From an uncultured Lachnospiraceae bacterium (GTDB lineage Bacteria; Bacillota; Clostridia; Lachnospirales; Lachnospiraceae), in contig CANQEB010000116.1 in NCBI GenBank assembly GCA_947594085.1, positions 1 to 7,415 of the forward strand: a stretch of DNA of 7,415 nucleotides, in the 5' to 3' direction. Both the position numbers and the translations under genes were made by a program. This document shows positions 1 through 6,900 of this stretch, in pieces; within the stretch, counting starts at the first letter, position 1, and the number at the start of each line of letters is the position of its first letter. The notes beneath the pieces were generated by a model. The model did not search any database. It was not told the origin of the DNA and saw only the letters and a program-made list of their open reading frames with translations.

Positions 1-114
1 ATTCTTAGTTGAGTGGAATCGGTACCCCTTCCGCATAAGGCGTGACAGAACCTTTACCATGCTGGTGAGCAAGGGCGTGGTAAGCTGGAGATAAGTATTT
101 AGAATATAATCCTG
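1..114. other. Left edge, no assignable gene; possible tail of a plus-strand gene
   Basis: One plus-strand frame is open from base 2 to a TAA at 92-94, about 30 codons, Arg-rich and ending in VVSWR. It could be the 3' end of a gene starting outside the window and converging on the YolD-like gene, whose stop lies 20 bases further on. Thirty open codons are also expected by chance fairly often, and I recognise no family. A modest inverted repeat (TTACCA near 55-60 with TGGTAA near 78-83, and an inner TGCT/AGCA) lies inside it. There is no T-rich tract and so no clear terminator. Confidence 0.3.
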
Positions 115-537
115 TCAGAATATATCCCCGTCCAGTTCGACGATTCGGCTGACGGGGATTTCCGTCTGGTCCTCGAGCAGAAGCAGTTTGCGGTGATCGT
201 CGATTTTCCTGAGTCGTCCGGATACGGTGAGATAGGCCCCGCCTGCTTTCTGAGCATCCGGCTGAAAATAGCGAACGGTAATCTGGGGAGAGGTCTCAGA
301 GCAATGTTTGAGCTGGCGGATTTTTTGGTCAAGAATGTCCGCATAGTCCTCACCCGGCTCCTTTTCTGGCTCTGTGAGTCTGGCAGTCTCGCGGATTGCA
401 GCACTATGGCCGGTCAAGGCTGCGAAAGGAGAAAATTGTGCCGCCCGGTCATGTTGTGACATATGTGGATGTCGATCAGACACATGATGGGGGAGATATA
501 GGATATCGTCGTAATTTTTTTTCGAGCTGTCTGTCAT
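115..537 (-). CDS. YolD-like family protein (140 aa)
   Basis: This is a small cytoplasmic protein of the YolD-like type that is common in Clostridia. The diagnostic stretch is near the N-terminus: a DDI-LPHHVS segment (about residues 10-20), then a DRAAQFSPFAAL segment followed by TGH (about 29-45). The C-terminal half (about 90-140) looks like a small beta-rich domain containing YLTVSGRLRKID. In related genomes such proteins often sit beside Y-family DNA polymerase genes (UmuC/DinB, UvrX) and are linked to SOS mutagenesis, but their biochemical role is not settled. The start at 537 is chosen over the ATG at 573 because GGAAAGG lies about 8 bases before 537 and the family-like sequence begins just after it. 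No polymerase gene lies on either side here. It is downstream of the lipoprotein gene on the same strand with a 79-base gap, so cotranscription is possible; I see no convincing promoter in that gap. Confidence 0.85.
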   Translation of the reverse strand: MTDSSKKNYDDILYLPHHVSDRHPHMSQHDRAAQFSPFAALTGHSAAIRETARLTEPEKEPGEDYADILDQKIRQLKHCSETSPQITVRYFQPDAQKAGGAYLTVSGRLRKIDDHRKLLLLEDQTEIPVSRIVELDGDIF

Positions 538-616
538 GAAAGTGCCTTTCCATGTCGCACTGAATTTCAGCATTTTGTAAGAGCACAGCCTTCCAGTATG
601 AAAAGAGGCTCTAGTT

Positions 617-1114
617 TCATTGAATTCGTGGCATTTCGTAAGTCTCGTTGTAGTTGAGTTCGTCTGATTGGATATCAGCGATCAGGCCGTCTGCCCAGCG
701 AAATCGCAGATAGCGATAGACGACGTTATGCTCGCGCAGATAAGCGGAGGAGCTCAAAAGCGCATAGAGCTGTGTCGGTTTCACATTGTTTTCCTCGCAC
801 AGATCTTCCTCGGAGATCGGTTTCCCGTCGACAAAGAAGTTCGCAATGATCGTGGAGATATCTTCTTCGTAGGGAATCTCGTCAATGTCCATGACTACAT
901 AACTCGACTCCAGGTTATTGTAGGCGACCTGGATCAGATAGTCCTCATATGCGTCGATAAACTGTTCCGGGCCGTCGCCCACCCGGACACCATCGTTCGT
1001 CACTTCGTCGGTGACTTGAAACAATTCCTTCGGGGCCGTGGTTGCAGGCTTTTTCTCGCATCCTGTCAGGGACAGGAGAAGGAGAAGAATGAAAATTAAG
1101 CATAGTCTTTTCAT
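617..1114 (-). CDS. Predicted lipoprotein of unknown function (165 aa)
   Basis: An exported lipoprotein. From the ATG at 1114 the protein begins MKRLC, continues with an almost pure Leu/Ile core, and ends the signal with the lipobox LTGC, so Cys19 should be lipidated and the protein anchored on the outer face of the membrane. The mature part is about 147 residues, starts with a short Lys/Pro/Thr linker and is acidic. It includes a GVRVGDGPEQFIDAY segment, IDEIPYEEDIS and, near the end, YRYLRFRWADGLIADI. This resembles lipoproteins annotated only as hypothetical in Clostridia, and I cannot name a function. The start at 1114 is preferred over the ATG at 1147: AAGGA stands about 10 bases upstream, and the later start puts the signal peptide at the N-terminus. 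The gene is divergent from the LtaS-like gene, which fits an envelope role but does not prove one. The mature part keeps one further Cys, in the DLCEENN segment. Confidence 0.85.
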   Translation of the reverse strand: MKRLCLIFILLLLLSLTGCEKKPATTAPKELFQVTDEVTNDGVRVGDGPEQFIDAYEDYLIQVAYNNLESSYVVMDIDEIPYEEDISTIIANFFVDGKPISEEDLCEENNVKPTQLYALLSSSAYLREHNVVYRYLRFRWADGLIADIQSDELNYNETYEMPRIQ

Positions 1115-1306
1115 TTCAAACAATTCCTTTTTGAAGCTTTTCGGCATAGAGTATAAGTGTGAATGGATAGCCGCTTATAAACAAAACAAAGGTTCCAAAT
1201 TAAATTTAGCATATTCTGATATAAAAATGAACAAAAACTTAAATTTTTTTGAATATAGTTGACTTTTTATTTGATTTAGATTAATCTGTCAAATGGATTT
1301 TACAGA

Positions 1307-1312
1307 TATAAT
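1307..1312 (+). promoter_or_regulatory. -10 box of the LtaS-like gene
   Basis: A perfect TATAAT. It would start transcription near 1319, giving a leader of about 50 bases. No consensus -35 stands 16-18 bases upstream, so the promoter may be weak or activator-dependent; the TTGACT at 1259-1264 may belong to a second promoter. Confidence 0.5.
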
Positions 1313-1326
1313 TTTTTATGCAGAAA

Positions 1327-1349
1327 TTCGGCTATTTGGGGAAGCCGAG
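1327..1349 (+). promoter_or_regulatory. Leader hairpin just before the LtaS-like start site
   Basis: TTCGGCT (1327-1333) pairs with AGCCGAG (1343-1349): seven pairs including one outer T-G, with a nine-base loop. It ends five bases before the Shine-Dalgarno sequence GAGGGGA (1354-1360), which itself stays free. The position suits an influence on translation or message stability, but a stem this short could also be chance. Confidence 0.35.
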
Positions 1350-1367
1350 CTGCGAGGGGACTTAGCA

Positions 1368-3767
1368 ATGTTTAGGTTAAATCAAAAATATGGGGAGAGA
1401 ATCAGGGAGAGGATCAAGAGCGAGCGTGTACAGAGGCGGATCGCCGTTCTGAATAAATATTCATTGATCTTTCACGTATTTCTCGCGTGCGGCGTATGCT
1501 TTCTGATCGAGTGGATATCGAGGCATTCCTTCCTGGAAGCCTGTCGTTTTGCGGTAGACCGGAATCTGGTCTTCCTATACAATTCATTGATCGTATATGC
1601 ATCGTTGATGCTTGTGTACATATTTAAGCGCCGGGCAGTACTCCGGACGATTATCAGTGTCTTTTGGCTGTTTCTTGGCACCATCAATGGCTGTATTTTG
1701 GCGAAGCGTGTGTCTCCGTTTAGCTTCACGGACCTGAAGATGGTCGGCGACCTCTTCACGATGCAGAGCAATTATTTTACAGCCACGGAGGCTGTGCTAG
1801 TAATCGTGGGCGTCACGGCGGTAGTTTTACTGCTGATCGTCTTTTGGATCAAGGGTCCCAAATTCAAGGGGAAGCCGCATCGGGTATTCGGGGCGCTTAT
1901 GATGGCAATGGTGATGATGATGCTTCCGAGGGTGACGAATGCAGCGGTGAGCAACCACATTCTTACGGAATACTTTGAGAATCTGGCACAGGGCTACAGG
2001 GATTATGGTTTCGTTTATAGCTTTTCTGCAAGCGTGCTGGACCGTGGAATGAGCACACCTGAGGAATACTCGGAAGAGGCGGTTCGCGACGTTCTGGCAA
2101 AGAGCGGACAGGAGTTGCCGCAGAGGGTTGTTTCTGACGAAGCTGAGACGGAGATGCCGCAGACGGAAGCGTCGGAGCGGGCGGCACAGGGAGCGCCGGT
2201 AGAAGCGTCGGAGCGGGTGGCGCAGGAAGCGCCGGCAGGAGCGTCGGAGCGGGCGGCACAGGGAGCGCCGATGATAGCTTCAGAGCCGGCAGCTACACAA
2301 GCGTCACTCATCGCTGAGCAGCGTGTGAAGACGACGGCTTCTGATGAATCGATGGCCGCTTTGGAGGGACCGCAGGCGTCTGGAGAATCAGGAACTGCCA
2401 ACCAATTGAATACGGAGCTTCAGGAAGAAGAGAACAGCATTCCAGAAGAGACAGAAGCTTCGGAGCAGGAGTATCCGAACATCATCTGTATTCTTCTGGA
2501 ATCTTTTGTTGATCCTGCGCAGATTCGCTTTCTTGAGACGAGCGAGGATCCGATTCCGAATTTTCACAGATTCTACGAGAATTATTCCTCGGGCTACCTC
2601 GAAGTGCCGGTGGTTGGCGCAGGGACAGCGAACACGGAATTTGAGATCTTGACTGGGATGGGAATGCAGTTTTTCGGTCTCGGTGAGTATCCATACAAGA
2701 CGATCCTCAAGGAGACGAACTGCGAGAGCATCGCTTCGGACCTGCGTCCGCTTGGGTACGGCTCGCACGCGGTACACGACAATGGCGGCAATTTTTACAG
2801 CCGCAGGAACGCGTTTTCGATGATGGGATTTGACACGTTTACCTGCAAGGAAATGATGGACATTCGGGAGTACACGCCACTCGGGACGTGGCCGATCGAC
2901 GATATTATGCTCGATGAGGTGGAGCGGTCACTAGACTATACCCCGGATCAGCCGGATTTTGTCTATACGATCACAGTCGAGTCACACGGCGACTATCCGA
3001 AGGAGCAAGTGATTGAGAATCCGGAAATCCGGGTCTCCGGCGTCGAGGATGAAGGCATGCGCTGGGCATGGGAATATTATGTCAACCAAATTCATCAGGT
3101 GGACGATTTTGTCGGAGACTTGATTGACATGCTCGAAAAGCGCGATGAGAAGACGTTCGTGGTCATGTTCGGTGACCATCTGCCGACGATGGGGCTGACG
3201 GATGAGGACATGCTGACCGGGAGCCTGTTCAAGACACAATACGCGACCTGGAATAATTTCGGTCTGGAGAAGCAGGACGCCGATATGACATCATATCAGC
3301 TTCTGGCGGATGTCACGGATGCGCTTGGTATCCATGAGGGGACGATGTTCAAATATCATCAGAGCCGGGACAGCGTAGCGAGTGAAGAAGAGTACCAGAA
3401 GGGGATGGAGCTTCTACAGTATGATATTCTCTATGGAGACCACTACGTATACGGTGGAGGCAATCCTTACCCGGCGACTGATCTTGTGATGGGTACGCAG
3501 GATATCGTTTTGGATCGGGTCCTGGAGATAAACGATTATTATTTCCTTATGGGAGAGAATTTTACGAAATGGAGCAAGGTGTACATCGATGACGCAAAGG
3601 TCAGCACGACGTTTCTTGGCTCAGGGATGTTGCGCATCAAAAAAGATGAGATGGATGAGGGCAGACATAAGCTTACTGTCTGCCAGGTAGGCTCGTCTGA
3701 CTCGATTTTCAGGAGCTCCAATTCTCTGTATTATGTCAAGCAGCCAGAGGACGATACCGAGGAATGA
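1368..3767 (+). CDS. LtaS-type lipoteichoic acid synthase-family phosphoglycerol transferase with repeat linker (799 aa)
   Basis: A membrane enzyme of the LtaS/MdoB sulfatase-fold family, which moves glycerol phosphate from phosphatidylglycerol onto a growing polymer outside the cell. Five predicted helices lie at about 31-50, 66-86, 92-112, 141-161 and 172-190, as in LtaS. The catalytic domain spans about 368-690. Motifs match LtaS: ILLESF with metal ligand Glu378, GTANTEF with nucleophile Thr420, HDN at 470, ESHGDY with His540, and FGDHLP with Asp603 and His604. Two additions are unusual: a roughly 140-residue Ala/Glu/Pro-rich linker (about 230-368) with 12-residue repeats, and a C-terminal IPT/TIG-like beta domain (about 708-791, NFTKWSKVYIDD). 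The start at 1368 is chosen because GAGGGGA precedes it by about 8 bases; the in-frame ATG at 1293 has no ribosome binding site and would precede the likely transcription start. Whether it makes type I LTA, primes it, or acts on another polymer cannot be told from sequence, so no symbol is given. Confidence 0.9.
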   Translation: MFRLNQKYGERIRERIKSERVQRRIAVLNKYSLIFHVFLACGVCFLIEWISRHSFLEACRFAVDRNLVFLYNSLIVYASLMLVYIFKRRAVLRTIISVFWLFLGTINGCILAKRVSPFSFTDLKMVGDLFTMQSNYFTATEAVLVIVGVTAVVLLLIVFWIKGPKFKGKPHRVFGALMMAMVMMMLPRVTNAAVSNHILTEYFENLAQGYRDYGFVYSFSASVLDRGMSTPEEYSEEAVRDVLAKSGQELPQRVVSDEAETEMPQTEASERAAQGAPVEASERVAQEAPAGASERAAQGAPMIASEPAATQASLIAEQRVKTTASDESMAALEGPQASGESGTANQLNTELQEEENSIPEETEASEQEYPNIICILLESFVDPAQIRFLETSEDPIPNFHRFYENYSSGYLEVPVVGAGTANTEFEILTGMGMQFFGLGEYPYKTILKETNCESIASDLRPLGYGSHAVHDNGGNFYSRRNAFSMMGFDTFTCKEMMDIREYTPLGTWPIDDIMLDEVERSLDYTPDQPDFVYTITVESHGDYPKEQVIENPEIRVSGVEDEGMRWAWEYYVNQIHQVDDFVGDLIDMLEKRDEKTFVVMFGDHLPTMGLTDEDMLTGSLFKTQYATWNNFGLEKQDADMTSYQLLADVTDALGIHEGTMFKYHQSRDSVASEEEYQKGMELLQYDILYGDHYVYGGGNPYPATDLVMGTQDIVLDRVLEINDYYFLMGENFTKWSKVYIDDAKVSTTFLGSGMLRIKKDEMDEGRHKLTVCQVGSSDSIFRSSNSLYYVKQPEDDTEE
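2169..2312 (+). repeat. 36-bp in-frame tandem repeats in the LtaS-like linker
   Basis: Three good copies of a 36-base unit begin at 2169, 2205 and 2241, followed by a degraded fourth (2277-2312). They encode 12-residue units of the form ASERAAQGAPVE, ASERVAQEAPAG and ASERAAQGAPMI, then ASEPAATQASLI. The copies are close at the DNA level, which points to fairly recent duplication. They lie between the last membrane helix and the catalytic domain and probably form an extended, flexible spacer. Confidence 0.85.
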
Positions 3768-3808
3768 TGTTATTCTTTTATTAAATTTTGTTAAATAAAA
3801 ATTAAAAC
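3768..3808 (+). other. AT-rich gap after the LtaS-like gene, weak AT hairpin only
   Basis: TTTTATTAA (about 3776-3784) can pair imperfectly with TTAAATAAAA (about 3791-3800). The stem is all A-T and has no GC core or clean U-tract, so I do not call it a terminator. Some read-through from the LtaS-like gene into the surface-protein gene is therefore possible. Confidence 0.35.
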
Positions 3809-3837
3809 TTGCAATAATTAATTAAAAGTTATATAAT
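3809..3837 (+). promoter_or_regulatory. Strong promoter of the surface-protein gene
   Basis: TTGCAA (3809-3814) and TATAAT (3832-3837) are separated by exactly 17 bases, with an AT-rich stretch upstream that could act as an UP element. This is five of six plus six of six matches to the housekeeping sigma-factor consensus. Transcription should begin near 3844, giving a leader of about 66 bases. The LRR protein can therefore be expressed independently of the LtaS-like gene. Confidence 0.85.
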
Positions 3838-3855
3838 GTTGTAAATGCACCATAT

Positions 3856-3875
3856 CGGACACAGCGTGTGTGCCG
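3856..3875 (+). promoter_or_regulatory. GC-rich hairpin in the leader of the surface-protein gene
   Basis: CGGACACA (3856-3863) pairs with TGTGTGCCG (3867-3875), with one bulged G (3872) and a GCG loop: eight pairs in an otherwise AT-rich leader. It sits between the transcription start (about 3844) and the Shine-Dalgarno and does not cover the latter. A message-stabilising 5' stem or a protein-binding site would fit; neither is shown. Confidence 0.5.
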
Positions 3876-3892
3876 AGGGAGAGCAATATTGT

Positions 3893-3900
3893 AAGGAGGG
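3893..3900 (+). promoter_or_regulatory. Consensus ribosome binding site of the surface-protein gene
   Basis: AAGGAGGG, fully complementary to the 16S rRNA tail, with nine bases before the ATG at 3910. It fixes the start codon and indicates strong translation. Confidence 0.9.
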
Positions 3901-3909
3901 TTTAGCGAT

Positions 3910-6900
3910 ATGAAAACGAGCGGGTTTTGGAAAAAAATCGTGAGTATGGTGCTTGCCTGTGCGATGTTGGGAACGACGTTTGCACAGTGCGCGATTGCGG
4001 AAGAGAATTTTGAGACAGAGACAGTTATTGAAATGGAGGAGGTCGCTCCGGCAGGGGAGACGATGGCTGAGGCGGCAGAAGTGCCGGAGAGCCAGGACGC
4101 GGCAGTGGAAGTGCCGGAGAGCCAGGATGCGGCGGCGGAAGTGCCGGAGAGCCAGGATGCGACGGCAGAAGTGCCAGAGAGCCAGGACGCGGCGGCGGAA
4201 GTGCCGGAGAGTCAGGATGCGACGGTAGAAGTGCCGGAGAGCCAGGACGCGACGGTGGAAGTGCCGGAGAGCCAGGATGCGACGGTAGAAGTGCCGGAAG
4301 ACCAGGATGCATTGAAAGAGGCAGGAGACACAGCTACGGCTGATGCTGCGGAGGTTCCATCAGATCCGGATGCTGCTGCCCAGGGAAGCGCAGAGGTGTC
4401 TGATGTTGTCGTGGACGAGCCTTTGGATGACGTGGAAGTGGAAGATGAACCGGTCGTCATGATAGACATGATAGAGACGCTTGGCGGAGATTCGGGAATT
4501 GCGACGATCGCAGTGTCAGGTAATTTTACATATGAAGATGCGTCTGATGGCGGCGTAAGGATCACAGGCATGAATACAGCTATCACCGGTGGTGGTTTGA
4601 GTATTCCGGACACAATTAATGGCAAAAATGTGACAGAAATCGCTGCGAATGCGTTTGACAATGAGGCGTTTAACGGCACATTGACATTGCCGGCTTACCT
4701 GACGACGATCGGCGAATCTGCATTCGAGAATTGTAAGTTTACGGGATCACTCAGTCTGCCTTCAACGATAACAACGATTGGAAAACGCGCGTTTGCAGGC
4801 TGTAGTTTTACAGGTGAGCTTACTCTGCCGTCAAATGCGAGTGTTGGGGAGAGCGCATTTGAGGGATGTAGCGGATTTACAGGTACTCTTAAAATTCCGG
4901 CGGAAATGACGAGCATTAGCACAGCAGCGTTCAAGGGTTGTAGTGGCATTAAAACGTTGGGATTTCTTGGCGCTGTTGAAAGCATTGGAGCATCCGCGTT
5001 TGAGGGATGTAGCGGACTGTCAGGAACTCTTACGATACCGGGCAGTGTAACGGCCGTTGGCGCAGGTGCGTTTAAAAACTGCGCAGGTTTCAGCGCGATA
5101 GGTAGTTTTGGTGTCTTGACAAAAATTGCGGCATCTGCGTTTGAGGGCTGTACTGGCCTGGGCGGGACGCTTGCGATAACGGACAAGATTACGGAAATCG
5201 GGGACGGCGCGTTTAAAAATTGTACAGGGATTGATTGCCTGGATTTCTCAAAGAGCAGTGCTTTGACGAAGATAGGGGCATCTGCGTTCCAGGGATGTAC
5301 CGACCTTAAGAACGGAAATGTGAATTACCCTGCATTTGCGGTTCCGGCAGGATTGCTTGAGATCGGAAATAGCGCTTTTAGTGGCTGCACTGGCATGACA
5401 GGTAAATTGAATCTTAGCAGCCTGACCAAAATTGGACAATATGCATTTTACGGATGTACAGGGTTTACGTCGCTGGTGCTTCCTGAGGAGCTGACCAGTG
5501 AAATGGAAATACACGCTCAGGCAGTCTATGACAACATCTATATCGATGAGGCGGAGACCCCGATAGAAGTGCAGACCGGAGATTTGATTGATCTGCCAAA
5601 GGTGTTTGCTGAAAATAAAAAACTTGAGTTGTTGAATCAGGTCAAATGGAGCTATCAGCGAAAGAGCGGGAGTGCAGGTCTGGATAACGAGGACAACAGC
5701 CAAAATCCCAATATCCCGAATTGGGTAGCAGTAGGTTCAGGCACTGTGACGATTACAGCTACCGCGTACAACGGAAAGACATCTACAAAAACCGTAGTGA
5801 TCACCCCCACCAGTTCGACGACGGATACGATTGCACCAATCGTTAAGAGCATCAGCGGCGGCGGAGCGGTCGGAAAACCGGGCTCACTTGATCTCTCCAT
5901 GACATTTGTAGAGATGAATAGCGGTATTGTGGCACTGAACGGTTACTTCTATAAGGTGGATGACCAGGGACAGAAGATTTCATTCTCGGCCAATTGGGAA
6001 AAGGAGCGCAAATTCTCAGAAGAGGTATCGGATATTTCTGTGGATGTGCCGGCAAGCACGGCAGACGGTGTCTACTATTTGGGCAGCTTGACGCTGAAGG
6101 ACGGAGCAGGCAATGAGACGTCGTACACTTACGATTTGGGGACCGGGAAGTGGAAGAACGGAAAAGGTAACATTGTCGCAATTGATACATCCGAATTGGA
6201 TAGAATAAGGGTTTATGATCGTTTTGACCGCGCAAGCTATGCGACCAGTATTTACATTACAGGTGCTGAACCATATTTCTCTAAATCTTACGCAGGGAAA
6301 GGATTGGTTATCACTTATGACGCGAGCAACCACAAAGTGCTGAAGGGCTGGATGCAGCAGGCGAAGGATAATGCGATCTCTCTTCTGCTGTCCAACGGTA
6401 CGACCGAGTGGTCTATCCTGGGCACGGATATCGGTGCGGTAAGTGCTGACTTCGACTGTCTCGTCACAGTGGGAGGCCTGGATGCGGCCAGATACGGAAA
6501 TTCCGATCCGGTGATGACTGTAAACTTTGCAGGAATCAGTGCTCTTCCGGGCGAGGCAATGGTACGGATCCGCGCAGACCAGATGAATGGGCTGTATGAT
6601 CAGACGAACGCGATCTATGTCTACTCGATGAATGCAAATGAGACACTCACGGAGCAGGAAATCCAGGTGAGCTACCTTCAGAGCGGTGGTCAGTATTGGT
6701 ATGAGTTTGAGGTGTCAAATGCTACGCCGAGTCAGCTTATCATGAGCGGCAAAAAGCTGTCCCTTAAGCCTGCGAACAAGGTGACTTCGATTAAGCTGAA
6801 CAAGAAGACCCTTGGCTTGGTCAAAGGCAAGACGTATACTCTGAAAGCGACGGTTGGCCCGAGCTATGCCAAGAACAAGAAGGTTAAATGGAAATCCAGC

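Larger units (their letters stand above)
1115..1367. promoter_or_regulatory. AT-rich divergent intergenic region with promoters for both sides
   Basis: This 253-base gap separates two divergently transcribed genes and is much more AT-rich than its flanks (about 1186-1320). On the minus strand a TATACT (-10-like, plus positions 1150-1155) would start the lipoprotein message about 30 bases before its ATG, but no good -35 stands at the right distance. On the plus strand there are two candidates: the perfect TATAAT listed separately, and a TTGACT at 1259-1264 with a poor TAATCT 17 bases later (1282-1287). No operator-like palindrome stands out. Confidence 0.5.

Noticed and set aside
574..616. Hairpin between the lipoprotein and YolD-like genes (AGCCT with AGGCT) as a terminator
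   Set aside because: The stem is five or six pairs with a long loop and no T-run follows on either strand.
193..1262. Plus-strand open frames opposite the YolD-like and lipoprotein genes (193-459, 668-1099, 1038-1262)
   Set aside because: They lie antisense to well-supported genes, lack ribosome binding sites and show no recognisable protein features.
1293..1367. ATG at 1293 as the start of the LtaS-like gene
   Set aside because: There is no ribosome binding site before it, the perfect TATAAT lies downstream of it, and the ATG at 1368 has a good one.
1414..3721. Several minus-strand open frames inside the LtaS-like gene
   Set aside because: They are antisense shadows of a gene whose catalytic motifs and membrane helices are clear.
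3768..3808. Terminator after the LtaS-like gene
   Set aside because: Only an imperfect all-AT stem is present, without a GC core or a proper U-tract.
3953..4679. Repeat-derived open frames in other phases over the 30-bp array (Arg-rich on plus, Pro/Ser-rich on minus)
   Set aside because: A repeat of 30 bases keeps every frame open once one copy lacks a stop, so these frames follow from the array and carry no start signals.
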